Shown here in pieces: positions 46,701 through 60,400 of a DNA stretch of 64,000 bases. The notes under the pieces were generated by a model that was not told where the DNA came from, searched no databases, and was given only the letters and a program-made list of their open reading frames with translations. This DNA is from Siphonodentalium dalli (lineage: Eukaryota > Mollusca > Scaphopoda > Gadilida > Siphonodentaliidae), in assembly GCA_032622095.1 (NCBI GenBank), contig CP136062.1:124001-188000 (forward strand), read 5' to 3'. The position numbers and the translations under genes were made by a program. Position 1 is the stretch's first letter. Each line of letters starts with the position of its first letter.

Positions 46701-49700
46701 AGATGCGATTCGAGATTCGATGCCTATTCGTCCGGATGGCATGCTGAGTCTATTATTATCATGATGCGATTCGCGATTCGATGCCTATTAGTCCGGATGG
46801 CATGCTGAGTCTATTATTATCATGATGCGATTCGAGATTTGACGCCTATTCGTCCGGATGGCATGCTGAGTCTATTATTATCATGATGCGATTCGAGATT
46901 TTACGCCTATTCGTCCGGATGGCATGCTGAGTCTATTATTACCATGATGCGATTCGAGATTTGACGCCTATTCGTCCGGATGGCATGCTGAGTCTATTAT
47001 TATCATGATGCGATTCGAGATTCGATGCCTATTCGTCCGGATGGCATGCTGAGTATATTATTATCATGATGCGATTCGAGATTCGATGCCTATTCGTCCG
47101 GATGGCATGCTGAGTCTATTATTATCATGATGCGATTCGAGATTTGACGCCTATTCGTCCGGATGGCATGCTGAGTCTGTTATTATCATGATGCTATTCG
47201 AGATTTGACGCCTATTCGTCCGGATGGCATGCTGAGTCTATTATTATCATGATGCGATTAGAGATTTGACGCCTATTCGTCCGGATGGCATGCTGAGTCT
47301 ATTATTATCATGATGCGATTCGAGATTCGATGCCTATTCGTCCGGATGGCATGCTGAGTCTATTATTATCATGATGCGATTCGAGATTCGATGCCTATTC
47401 GTGCAGATGGCATGCTGAGTCTATTATTATCATGATGCGATTCGAGATTCGATGCCTATTCGTCCGGATGGCATGCTGAGTCTATTATTATCATGATGCG
47501 ATTCGAGATTCGATGCCTATTCGTGCAGATGGCATGCTGAGTCTATTATTATCATGATGCGATTCGAGATTCGATGCCTATTCGTCCGGATGGCATGCTG
47601 AGTCTATTATTATCATGATGCGATTCGAGATTTGATGCTATTCGTCCGGATGGCATGCTGAGTCTATTATTATCATGATGCGATTCGAGATTCGATGCCT
47701 ATTCGTCCGGATGGCATGCTGAGTCTATTATTATCAAGATGCGATTCGAGATTCGATGCCTATTCGTCCGGATGGCATGCTGAGTCTATTATTATCATGA
47801 TGCGATTCGAGATTTGACGCATATTCGTCCGGATGGCATGCTGAGTCTATTATTATCATGATGCGATTCGAGATTCGATGCCTATTCGTCCGGATGGCAT
47901 GCTGAGTCTATTATTATCATGATGCGATTCGAGATTCGATGCCTATTCGTCCGGATGGCATGCTGAGTCTATTATTATCATGATGCGATTCGAGATTCGA
48001 TGCCTATTCGTGCAGATGGCATGCTGAGTCTATTATTATCATGATGCGATTCGAGATTCGATGCCTATTCGTCCGGATGGCATGCTGAGTCTATTATTAT
48101 CAAGATGCGATTCGAGATTTGACGCCTATTCGTCCGGATGGCATGCTGAGTCTATTATTATCATGATGCGATTCGAGATTTGACGCATATTCGTCCGGAT
48201 GGCATGCTGAGTCTATTATTATCATGATGCGATTCGAGATTTGACGCATATTCGTCCGGATGGCATGCTGAGTCTATTATTATCATGATGCGATTCAAGA
48301 TTTGACGCATATTCGTCCGGATGGCATGCTGAGTCTATTATTATCATGATGCGATTCGAGATTTGACGCATATTCGTCCGGATGGCATGCTGAGTCTATT
48401 ATTATCATGATGCGATTAGAGATTTGACGCCTATTCGTCCGGATATCATGCTGAGTCTATTATTATCATGATGCGATTCGAGATTCGATGCCTATTCGTC
48501 CGGATGGCATGCTGAGTCTATTGTTATCATGATGCGATTCGAGATTCGATGCCTATTCGTCCGGATGGCATGCTGAGTCTATTATTATCATGATGCGATT
48601 CGAGATTTGACGCATATTCGTCCGGATGGCATGCTGAGTCTGTTATTATCATGATGCGATTCGAGATTTGATGCCTATTCGTCCGGATGGCATGCTGAGT
48701 ATATTATTATCATGATGCGATTCGAGATTCGATGCCTATTCGTCCGGATGGCATGCTGAGTCTATTATTATCATGATGCGATTCGAGATTCGATGCCTAT
48801 TCGTGCAGATGGCATGCTGAGTCTATTATTATCATGATGCGATTCGAGATTCGATGCCTATTCGTCCGGATGGCATGCTGAGTCTATTATTATCAAGATG
48901 CGATTCGAGATTCGATGCCTATTCGTCCGGATGGCATGCTGAGTCTATTATTATCATGATGCGATTCGAGATTTGACGCCTATTCGTCCGGATGGCATGC
49001 TGAGTCTATTATTATCATGATGCGATTCGAGATTTGACGCCTATTCGTCCGGATGGCATGCTGAGTCTATTATTATCAAGATGCGATTCGAGATTCGATG
49101 CCTATTCGTCCGGATGGCATGCTGAGTCTATTGTTATCATGATGCGATTCGAGATTCGATGCCTATTCGTCCGGATGGCATGCTGAGTCTATTATTATCA
49201 TGATGCGATTCGAGATTTGACGCCTATTCGTCCGGATGGCATGCTGAGTCTATTATTATCATGATGCGATTCGAGATTCGATGCCTATTCGTCCGGATGG
49301 CATGCTGAGTCTATTATTATCAAGATGCGATTCGAGATTCGATGCCTATTCGTCCGGATGGCATGCTGAGTCTATTATTATCATGATGCGATTCGAGATT
49401 CGATGCCTATTCGTCCGGATGGCATGCTGAGTCTATTATTATCATGATGCGATTCGAGATTTGACGCCTATTCGTCCGGATGGCATGCTGAGTCTATTAT
49501 TATCATGATGCGATTCGAGATTCGATGCCTATTCGTCCGGATGGCATGCTGAGTCTATTATTATCATGATGCGATTCGAGATTCGATGCCTATTCGTCCG
49601 GATGGCATGCTGAGTCTATTGTTATCATGATGCGATTCGAGATTTGATTCCTATTCGTCCGGATGGCATGCTGAGTCTATTATTATCATGATGTGAGTCA

Positions 49701-51357
49701 GTCGAGATTTGATGCCTATTCGTCCGGATGGCATGCTGAGTCTATATTATCATGATGCGATTCGAGATTCGATGCCTATTCGTCCGGATGGCATGCTGAG
49801 TCTATTATTATCATGATGCGATTCGAGATTCGATGCCTATTCGTCCGGATGGCATGCTGAGTCTATTATTATCATGATGCGATTCGAGATTCGATGCCTA
49901 TTCGTCCGGATGGCATGCTGAGTCTATTATTATCATGATGCGATTCGAGATTCGATGCCTATTCGTCCGGATGGCATGCTGAGTCTACTATCATGATGCG
50001 ATTCGAGATTCGATGCCTATTCGTCCGGATGGCATGCTGATTCTATTATTATTATGATGCGATTCGAGATTTGACGCCTATTCGTGCGGATGGCATGCTG
50101 AGTCTATTATTATCATGATGCGATTCGAGATTTGATGCCTATTCGTCCGGATGGCATGCTGAGTCTATTATTATCATGATGCGATTCGAGATTCGATGCC
50201 TATTCGTCCGGATGGCATGCTGAGTCTATTATTATCATGATGCGATTCGAGATTCGATGCCTATTCGTGCGGATGGCATGCTGAGTCTATTATTATCATG
50301 ATGCGATTCGAGATTTGATGCCTATTCGTGCGGATGCATGCTGAGTCTATTATTATCATGATGCGATTCGAGATTCGATGCCTATCGTCCGGATGGCATG
50401 CTGAGTCTATTATTATCATGATGCGATTCGAGATTTGACGCCTATTCGTCCGGATGGCATGCTGAGTCTATTATTATCATGATGCGATTCGAGATTCGAT
50501 GCCTATTCGTGCGGAATGCATGCTGAGTCTATTATTATCATGATGCGATTCGAGATTCGATGCCTATTCGTGCGGATGGCATGCTGAGTCTATTATTATC
50601 ATGATGCGATTCGAGATTTGACGCCTATTCGTCCGGATGGCATGCTGAGTCTAATATTATCATGATGCGATTCGAGATTCGATGCCTATTCGTCCGATGG
50701 CATGCTGAGTCTATTATTATCATGATGCGATTCGAGATTTGACGCCTATTCGTCCGGATGGCATGCTGAGTCTATTATTATCATGATGCGATTCGAGATT
50801 CGATGCCTATTCGTCCGGATGGCATGCTGAGTCTATTATTATCATGATGCGATTCGAGATTCGATGCCTATTCGTCCGGATGGCATGCTGAGTCTATTAT
50901 TATCATGATGCGATTCGAGATTTGACGCCTATTCGTCCGGATGGCATGCTGAGTCTATTATTATCATGATGCGATTCGAGATTTGACGCCTATTCGTCCG
51001 GATGGCATGCTGAGTCTATTATTACCATGATGCGATTCGAGATTTGACGCCTATTCATCCGGATGGCATGCTGAGTCTATTATTATCATGATGCGATTCG
51101 AGATTCGATGCCTATTCGTCCGGATGGCATGCTGAGTCTATTATTATCATGATGCGATTCGAGATTTGATGCCTATTCGTCCGGATGGCATGCTGAGTCT
51201 ATTATTATCATGACGCGATTAGAGATTTGACGCCTATTCGTCCGGATGGCATGCTGAGTCTAATATTATCATGATGCGATTCGAGATTCGATGCCTATTC
51301 GTCCGGATGGCATGCTGAGTCTATTATTATCATGATGCGATTCGAGATTCGATGCCT
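25790..51357 (+). repeat. 61-bp satellite array (with 102-bp long form), about 25.6 kb
   Basis: The main unit is 61 bp: TCTATTATTATCATGATGCG, ATTCGAGATTCGATGCCTAT, TCGTCCGGATGGCATGCTGA, G. A 102-bp long form adds 41 bp with GTAGTCTCGTAAAAATGTCA and TTTCCTGGCAGCATGTAGG. There are roughly 400 unit equivalents. Two main variants, GATTCGATGCC and GATTTGACGCC, are intermingled. Blocks with the same order of variants recur: a marker TGTAGTCTGGTCAAAATGTC lies near 28,218, 30,620, 34,788, 39,325, 39,975, 41,130 and 43,945, and an 835-bp block at 26,364 is repeated at 27,199. The left edge is degenerate, with an 18-bp triplication (GATTTGATGCATATACCT). The right edge is lost in a gap. No coding capacity. 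Confidence 0.97.
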
Positions 51358-51457
51358 NNNNNNNNNNNNNNNNNNNNNNNNNNNNNNNNNNNNNNNNNNN
51401 NNNNNNNNNNNNNNNNNNNNNNNNNNNNNNNNNNNNNNNNNNNNNNNNNNNNNNNNN
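51358..51457. other. Assembly gap of exactly 100 N
   Basis: One hundred N, the conventional size for a gap of unknown length, placed exactly between two unrelated satellites. The two arrays may not be adjacent in the genome. Confidence 0.98.
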
Positions 51458-54400
51458 GCTGGTTTCAGCTTGTTGTAATTGTGTTGCTGGGTTCAGCTTG
51501 CTGTAATTATGTTGCTTGGTTCAGCTTGTTGTAATTGTGTTGCTGGGTTCAGCTTGCTGTAATTGTGTTGCTGGTTTGAGCTTGCTGTGATTGTGTTGCT
51601 TGGTTCAGCTTGCTGTTATTGTGTTGCTGGGTTCAGCTTGCTGTAATTGTGTTGCTTGGTTCAGCTTGTTGTTATTGTGTTGCTGGGTTCAGCTTGCTGT
51701 GATTGTGTTGCTTGGTTCAGCTTGCTGTAATTGTGTTGCTGGGTTCAGCTTGCTGTAATTGTGTTGCTGGTTTGAGCTTGCTGTGATTGTGTTGCTGGGT
51801 TCAGCTTGCTGTTATTGTGTTGCTGGGTTCAGCTTGCTGTTATTGTGTTGCTGGGTTCAGCTTGCTGTTATTGTGTTGCTGGGTTCAGCTTGCTTTGATT
51901 GTGTTGCTGGGTTCAGCTTGCTGTAATTGTGTTGCTTGGTTCAGCTTGCTGTAATTGTGTTGCTGGGTTCAGCTTGCTCTAATTGTGTTGCTGGGTTCAG
52001 CTTGCTGTTATTGTTTTGCTGGGTTCAGCTTGCTGTAAGTGTGTTGCTTGGTTCAGCTTGTTGTAATTGTGCTGCTGTGTTCAGCTTGCTGTAATTGTGT
52101 TGCTGGGTTTAGCTTGCTGTAATTGTGTTGCTTGGTTCAGCTTGTTGTAATTGTGTTGCTGGGTTCAGCTTGCTGTGATTGTGTTGCTGGGTTCAGCTTG
52201 CTGTAATTGTGTTGCTTGTTCAGCTTGTTGTAATTGTGTAGCTGGGTTCAGCTTGCTGTGATTGTGTTGCTGGGTTCAGCTTGCTGTAATTGTGTTGCTT
52301 GGTTCAGCTTGTTGTAATTGTGTTGCTGTGTTCAGCTTGCTGTGATTGTGTTGCTGGGTTCAGCTTGTTGTAATTGTGTTGCTGGGTTCAGCTTGCTGTA
52401 ATTGTGTTGCTGGGTTCAGCTTGCTGTTATTGTTTTGCTGGGTTCAGCTTGCTGTAAGTGTGTTGCTTGGTTCAGCTTGTTGTAATTGTGTTGCTGGGTT
52501 CAGCTTGCTGTAATTGTGTTGCTGGGTTCAGCTTGCTGTAATTGTGTTGCTTGGTTCAACTTGTTGTAATTGTGTTGCTGTGTTCAGCTTGCTGTGATTG
52601 TGTTGCTGGGTTCAGCTTGCTGTAATTGTGTTGCTTGTTTCAGCTTGTTGTAATTGTGTTGCTGGGTTCAGCTTGCTGTAATTGTGTTGCTTGGTTCAGC
52701 TTGTTGTAATTGTGTTGCTGGGTTCAGCTTGCTGTAATTGTGTTGCTGGTTTCAGCTTGCTGTGATTGTGTTGCTTGGTTCAGCTTGCTGTTATTGTGTT
52801 GCTGGGTTTCAGCTTGCTGTAATTGTGTTGCTTGGTTCAGCTTGTTGTTATTGTGTTGCTGGGTTCAGCTTGATGTGATTGTGTTGCTTGGTTCAGCTTG
52901 TTGTAATTGTGTTGCTGGGTTCAGCTTGCTGTGATTGTGTTGCTGGGTTCAGCTTGCTGTAATTGTGTTGCTGGGTTCAGCTTGCTGTAATTGTGTTGCT
53001 GGTTTCAGCTTGCTGTGATTGTGTTGCTGGGTTCAGCTTGCTGTTATTGTGTTGCTGGGTTCAGCTTGCTGTAATTGTGTTGCTGGGTTCAGCTTGCTGT
53101 TATTGTGTTGCTGGGTTCAGCTTGCTTTGATTGTGTTGCTGGGTTCAGCTTGCTGTAATTGTGTTGCTTGGTTCAGCTTGCTGTAATTGTGTTGCTGGGT
53201 TCAGCTTGCTGTTATTGTGTTGCTGGGTTCAGCTTGCTGTAATTGTGTTGCTTGGTTCAGCTTGCTGTTATTGTGTTCAGCTTGCTGTAATTGTGTTGCT
53301 TGGTTCAGCTTGCTGTAATTGTGTTGCTGGGTTCAGCTGTCTGTTATTGTGTGCAGCTTGCTGTTATTGTGTGCAACTTGCTGTTATTGTGTGCAGCTTG
53401 CTGTTATTGTGTGCAGCTTGCTGTAATTATGTTGCTGTGTTCAGCTTGCTGTAATTGTGTTGCTGGGTTCAGCTTGCTGTTATTGTGTGCAGCTTGCTGT
53501 TATTGTGTGCAGCTTGCTGTAGTTGTGTTGCTTGGTTCAGCTTGCTGTTATTGTGTTGCTGGGTTCAGCTTGCTGTAATTGTGTTGCTGGGTTCAGCTTG
53601 CTGTTATTGTGTTGCTGGGTTCAGCTTGCTGTTATTGTGTTGCTGGGTTCAGCTTGCTGTTATTATGTTGCTGGGTTCAGCTTGCTGTAATTGTGTTGCT
53701 GGGTTTAGCTTGCTGTGATTGTGTGCAGCTTGCTGTAATTGTGTTGCTTGGTTCAGCTTGCTGTTATTGTGTTGCTGGGTTCAGCTTGCTGTAATTGTGT
53801 TGCTGGGTTCAGCTTGCTGTTATTGTGTTGCTGGGTTCAGCTTGCTGTTATTGTATTGCTGGGTTCAGCTTGATGTAATTGTGTTGCTGGGTTCAGCTTG
53901 CTGTGATTGTGTTGCTGGGTTCAGCTTGCTGTAATTGTGTTGCTGGGTTCAGCTCGCCGTAATTGTGTTCAGCTTGCTGTTATTGTGTGCAGCTTGCTGT
54001 AATTGTGTTCAACTCGCTGTTATTGTGTTCAGCTTGCTGTTATTGTGTTGCTGTGTTCAGCTTGCTGTAATTGTGCTGCTGGGTTCAGCTTGCTGTTATT
54101 GTGTTGCTGTGTGCAGCTTGCTGTAATTGTGTTGCTGGCTTCAGCTTGCTGTAATTGTGTTGCTGGGGCCAGCTTGCTGTTATTGTGTTACTTGTGTTGC
54201 TGGGTTCAGCTTGCTGTGATTGTGTTGCTAGGTTCAGCTGTCTGTAATTGTGTTGCTGGCTTCAGCTTGCTGTTATTGTGTTGCTGGGTTCAGCTTGCTG
54301 TAATTGTGTTGCTGGGTTCAGCTTGCTGTTATTGTGTTGCTGGGTTCAGCTTGCTGTTATTGTGTTGCTGGGTTCAGCTTGCTGTAATTGTGTTGCTGGG

Positions 54401-57400
54401 TTCAGCTTGCTGTAATTGTGTTGCTTGGTTCAGCTTGCTCTAATTGTGTTGCTGGGTTCAGCTTGCTGTAATTGTGTTGCTGGGTTCAGCTTGCTGTTAT
54501 TGTGTTGCTGGGTTCAGCTTGCTGTAATTGTGTTGCTTGGTTCAGCTTGTTGTAATTGTGTTGCTGGGTTCAGCTTTCTGTAATTGTGTTGCTGGGTTCA
54601 GCTTGCTGTAATTGTGTTGCTTGGTTCAGCTTGTTGTAATTGTGTTGCTGTGTTCAGCTTGCTGTGATTGTGTTGCTGGGTTCAGCTTGCTGTAATTGTG
54701 TTGCTTGGTTCAGCTTGTTGTAATTGTTTTGCTAGGTTCAACTTGCTGTGATTGTGTTGCTGGGTTCAGCTTGCTGTAATTGTGTTGCTTGGTTCAGCTT
54801 GTTGTAATTGTGTTGCTGTATTCAGCTTGCTGTGATTGTGTTGCTGGGTTCAGCTTGCTGTAATTGTGTTGCTGGGTTCAGCTTGTTGTAATTTTGTTGG
54901 TGGTTTCAGCTTGCTGTAATTGTGTTGCTGGTTTCAGCTTGTTGTAATTGTGTTGCTGGGTTCAGCTTGCTGTAATTATGTTGCTTGGTTCAGCTTGTTG
55001 TAATTGTGTTGCTGGGTTCAGCTTGCTGTAATTGTGTTGCTGGTTTGAGCTTGCTGTGATTGTGTTGCTTGGTTCAGCTTGCTGTTATTGTGTTGCTGGG
55101 TTCAGCTTGCTGTAATTGTGTTGCTTGGTTCAGCTTGTTGTTATTGTGTTGCTGGGTTCAGCTTGCTGTGATTGTGTTGCTTGGTTCAGCTTGCTGTAAT
55201 TGTGTTGCTGGGTTCAGCTTGCTGTAATTGTGTTGCTGGTTTGAGCTTGCTGTGATTGTGTTGCTGGGTTCAGCTTGCTGTTATTGTGTTGCTGGGTTCA
55301 GCTTGCTGTTATTGTGTTGCTGGGTTCAGCTTGCTGTTATTGTGTTGCTGGGTTCAGCTTGCTTTGATTGTGTTGCTGGGTTCAGCTTGCTGTAATTGTG
55401 TTGCTTGGTTCAGCTTGCTGTAATTGTGTTGCTGGGTTCAGCTTGCTGTAATTGTGTTGCTGGGTTCAGCTTGCTGTTATTGTTTTGCTGGGTTCAGCTT
55501 GCTGTAAGTGTGTTGCTTGGTTCAGCTTGTTGTAATTGTGCTGCTGTGTTCAGCTTGCTGTAATTGTGTTGCTGGGTTTAGCTTGCTGTAATTGTGTTGC
55601 TTGGTTCAGCTTGTTGTAATTGTGTTGCTGGGTTCAGCTTGCTGTGATTGTGTTGCTGGGTTCAGCTTGCTGTAATTGTGTTGCTTGTTCAGCTTGTTGT
55701 AATTGTGTAGCTGGGTTCAGCTTGCTGTGATTGTGTTGCTGGGTTCAGCTTGCTGTAATTGTGTTGCTTGGTTCAGCTTGTTGTAATTGTGTTGCTGTGT
55801 TCAGCTTGCTGTGATTGTGTTGCTGGGTTCAGCTTGTTGTAATTGTGTTGCTGGGTTCAGCTTGCTGTAATTGTGTTGCTGGGTTCAGCTTGCTGTTATT
55901 GTTTTGCTGGGTTCAGCTTGCTGTAAGTGTGTTGCTTGGTTCAGCTTGTTGTAATTGTGTTGCTGGGTTCAGCTTGCTGTAATTGTGTTGCTGGGTTCAG
56001 CTTGCTGTAATTGTGTTGCTTGGTTCAACTTGTTGTAATTGTGTTGCTGTGTTCAGCTTGCTGTGATTGTGTTGCTGGGTTCAGCTTGCTGTAATTGTGT
56101 TGCTTGTTTCAGCTTGTTGTAATTGTGTTGCTGGGTTCAGCTTGCTGTAATTGTGTTGCTTGGTTCAGCTTGTTGTAATTGTGTTGCTGGGTTCAGCTTG
56201 CTGTAATTGTGTTGCTGGTTTCAGCTTGCTGTGATTGTGTTGCTTGGTTCAGCTTGCTGTTATTGTGTTGCTGGGTTTCAGCTTGCTGTAATTGTGTTGC
56301 TTGGTTCAGCTTGTTGTTATTGTGTTGCTGGGTTCAGCTTGATGTGATTGTGTTGCTTGGTTCAGCTTGTTGTAATTGTGTTGCTGGGTTCAGCTTGCTG
56401 TGATTGTGTTGCTGGGTTCAGCTTGCTGTAATTGTGTTGCTGGGTTCAGCTTGCTGTAATTGTGTTGCTGGTTTCAGCTTGCTGTGATTGTGTTGCTGGG
56501 TTCAGCTTGCTGTTATTGTGTTGCTGGGTTCAGCTTGCTGTAATTGTGTTGCTGGGTTCAGCTTGCTGTTATTGTGTTGCTGGGTTCAGCTTGCTTTGAT
56601 TGTGTTGCTGGGTTCAGCTTGCTGTAATTGTGTTGCTTGGTTCAGCTTGCTGTAATTGTGTTGCTGGGTTCAGCTTGCTGTTATTGTGTTGCTGGGTTCA
56701 GCTTGCTGTAATTGTGTTGCTTGGTTCAGCTTGCTGTTATTGTGTTCAGCTTGCTGTAATTGTGTTGCTTGGTTCAGCTTGCTGTAATTGTGTTGCTGGG
56801 TTCAGCTGTCTGTTATTGTGTGCAGCTTGCTGTTATTGTGTGCAACTTGCTGTTATTGTGTGCAGCTTGCTGTTATTGTGTGCAGCTTGCTGTAATTATG
56901 TTGCTGTGTTCAGCTTGCTGTAATTGTGTTGCTGGGTTCAGCTTGCTGTTATTGTGTGCAGCTTGCTGTTATTGTGTGCAGCTTGCTGTAGTTGTGTTGC
57001 TTGGTTCAGCTTGCTGTTATTGTGTTGCTGGGTTCAGCTTGCTGTAATTGTGTTGCTGGGTTCAGCTTGCTGTTATTGTGTTGCTGGGTTCAGCTTGCTG
57101 TTATTGTGTTGCTGGGTTCAGCTTGCTGTTATTATGTTGCTGGGTTCAGCTTGCTGTAATTGTGTTGCTGGGTTTAGCTTGCTGTGATTGTGTGCAGCTT
57201 GCTGTAATTGTGTTGCTTGGTTCAGCTTGCTGTTATTGTGTTGCTGGGTTCAGCTTGCTGTAATTGTGTTGCTGGGTTCAGCTTGCTGTTATTGTGTTGC
57301 TGGGTTCAGCTTGCTGTTATTGTATTGCTGGGTTCAGCTTGATGTAATTGTGTTGCTGGGTTCAGCTTGCTGTGATTGTGTTGCTGGGTTCAGCTTGCTG

Positions 57401-60400
57401 TAATTGTGTTGCTGGGTTCAGCTCGCCGTAATTGTGTTCAGCTTGCTGTTATTGTGTGCAGCTTGCTGTAATTGTGTTCAACTCGCTGTTATTGTGTTCA
57501 GCTTGCTGTTATTGTGTTGCTGTGTTCAGCTTGCTGTAATTGTGCTGCTGGGTTCAGCTTGCTGTTATTGTGTTGCTGTGTGCAGCTTGCTGTAATTGTG
57601 TTGCTGGCTTCAGCTTGCTGTAATTGTGTTGCTGGGGCCAGCTTGCTGTTATTGTGTTACTTGTGTTGCTGGGTTCAGCTTGCTGTGATTGTGTTGCTAG
57701 GTTCAGCTGTCTGTAATTGTGTTGCTGGCTTCAGCTTGCTGTTATTGTGTTGCTGGGTTCAGCTTGCTGTAATTGTGTTGCTGGGTTCAGCTTGCTGTTA
57801 TTGTGTTGCTGGGTTCAGCTTGCTGTTATTGTGTTGCTGGGTTCAGCTTGCTGTAATTGTGTTGCTGGGTTCAGCTTGCTGTAATTGTGTTGCTTGGTTC
57901 AGCTTGCTCTAATTGTGTTGCTGGGTTCAGCTTGCTGTAATTGTGTTGCTGGGTTCAGCTTGCTGTTATTGTGTTGCTGGGTTCAGCTTGCTGTAATTGT
58001 GTTGCTTGGTTCAGCTTGTTGTAATTGTGTTGCTGGGTTCAGCTTTCTGTAATTGTGTTGCTGGGTTCAGCTTGCTGTAATTGTGTTGCTTGGTTCAGCT
58101 TGTTGTAATTGTGTTGCTGGGTTCAGCTTGCTGTGATTGTGTTGCTGGGTTCAGGTTGCTGTAATTGTGTTGCTTGGTTCAGCTTGTTGTAATTGTGTTG
58201 CTGGGTTCAGCTTGCTGTAATTGTGTTGCTGGTTTCAGCTTGCTGTGACTGTGTTGCTGGGTTCAGCTTGCTGTTATTGTGTTGCTGGGTTCAGCTTTCT
58301 GTAATTGTGTTGCTGGGTTCAGCTTGCTGTAATTGTGTTGCTGGTTTCAGCTTGCTGTGATTGTGTTGCTGGGTTCAGCTTGATGTTATTGTGTTGCTGG
58401 GTACAGCTTGCTGTAATTGTGTTGCTTGGTTCAGCTTGCTGTTATTGTGTTGCTGGGTTCAGCTTGCTGTAATTTTGTTGCTTGGGTTAGCTTTCTGTTA
58501 TTGTGTTGCTGGGTTAGCTTTCTGTTATTGTGTTGCTGGGTTCAGCTTGCTGTTATTGTGTTGCTGGGTTCAGCATGCTGTAATTGTGTTGCTGGGTTCA
58601 GCTTGCTGTTATTGTGTGCAGCTTGCTGTTATTGTGTGCAACTTGCTGTTATTGTGTGCAGCTTGCTGTTATTGTGTGCAGCTTGCTGTAATTGTGTTGC
58701 TGGGTTCAGCTTGCTGTAATTGTGTTGCTGGGTTCAGCTTCCTGTTATTGTGTGCAGCTTGCTGTTATTGTGTGCAGCTTGCTGTTATTGTGTGCAGCTT
58801 GCTGTAATTGTGTTGCTTGGTTCAGCTTGCTGTTATTGTGTTGCTGGGTTCAGCTTGCTGTAATTGTGTTGCTGTGTTCAGCTTGCTGTTATTGTGTTGC
58901 TGGGTTCAGCTTGCTGTTATTGTGTTGCTGGGTTCAGATTGCTGTAATTGTGTTGCTGTGTTCAGCTTGCTGTGATTGTGTGCAGCTTGCTGTAATTGTG
59001 TTGCTTGGTTCAGCTTGCTGTTATTGTGTTGCTGGGTTCAGCTTGCTGTAATTGTGTTGCTGGGTTCAGCTTGCTTTGATTGTGTTGCTGGGTTCAGCTT
59101 GCTGTAATTGTGTTGCTTGGTTCAGCGTGTTGTAATTGTGTTGCTGGGTTCAGCTTGCTGTGATTGTGTTGCTGGGTTCAGCATGCTGTTATTGTGTTGC
59201 TGGGTTCAGATTTCTGTAATTGTGTTGCTTGGTTCAGCTTGTTGTAATTGTGTTGCTGGGTTCAGCTTGCTGTAATTGTGTTGCTTGGTTCAGCTTGTTG
59301 TTATTGTGTTGCTGGGTTCAGCTTGCTGTGATTGTGTTGCTGGGTTCAGCTTGCTGTAATTGTGTTGCTGGGTTCAGCTTGCTGTGATTGTGTTGCTGGG
59401 TTCAGCTTGTTGTAATTATGTTGCTGGGTTCAGCTTGTTGTAATTGTGTTGCTGGTTTCAGCTTGCTGTAATTGTGTTGCTGGGTTCATCTTGTTGTAAT
59501 TGTGTTGCTGGGTTCAATTTGCTGTAATTGTGTTTCTGGGTTCAGCTTGCTGTTATTGTGTTGCTGGGTTCGGCTTGCTGTTATTGTGTTGCTGGGTTCA
59601 GCTTGCTTTGATTGTGTTGCTGGGTTCAGCTTGCTGTAATTGTGTTGCTTGGTTCAGCTTGTTGTAATTGTGTTGCTGGTTTCAGCTTGCTGTTATTGTG
59701 CTGCTGGGTTCAGCTTGCTGTAATTGTGTTGCTTGGTTCAGCTTGTTGTAATTGTGTTGCTGTGTTCAGCTTGTTGTAATTGTGTTGCTGGGTTCAGCTT
59801 GTTGTAATTGTGTTGCTGGTTTCAGCTTGTTGTAATTGTGTTGCTGGGTTCAGCTTGGTGTAATTGTGTTGCTTGGTTCAGCTTGCTGTGATTGTGTTGC
59901 TGGGTTCAGCTTCCTGTGATTGTGTTGCTGGGTTCAGCTTGATGTAATTGTGTTGCTGGGTTCAGCTTGCTGTTATTGTATTGCTGGGTTCAGCTTGCTT
60001 TGATTGTGTTGCTGGGTTCAGCTTGCTGTAATTGTGTTGCTTGGTTCAGCTTGCTGTAATTGTGTTGCTTGGTTCAGCTTGCTGTAATTGTGTTGCTGGG
60101 TTCAGCTTGCTGTAATTGTGTTGCTGGGTTCAGCTTGCTGTAATTGTGTTGCTGGGTTCAGCTTGCTGTAATTGTGTTGCTGGGTTCAGCTTGCTGTAAT
60201 TGTGTTGCTTGGTTCAGCTTGTTGTAATTGTGTTGCTGGGTACAGCTTGCTGTAATTGTGTTGCTGGGTTCAGCTTGCTGTTATTGTGTTGCTGGGTTCA
60301 GCTTGCTTTGATTGTGTTGCTGGGTTCAGCTTGCTGTAATTGTGTTGCTTGGTTCAGCTTGCTGTAATTGTGTTGCTGGGTTCAGCTTGCTGTAATTGTG

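Noticed and set aside
1050..51357. CRISPR-like arrays
   Set aside because: The units are head-to-tail tandem repeats without unique spacers, in a eukaryotic genome.
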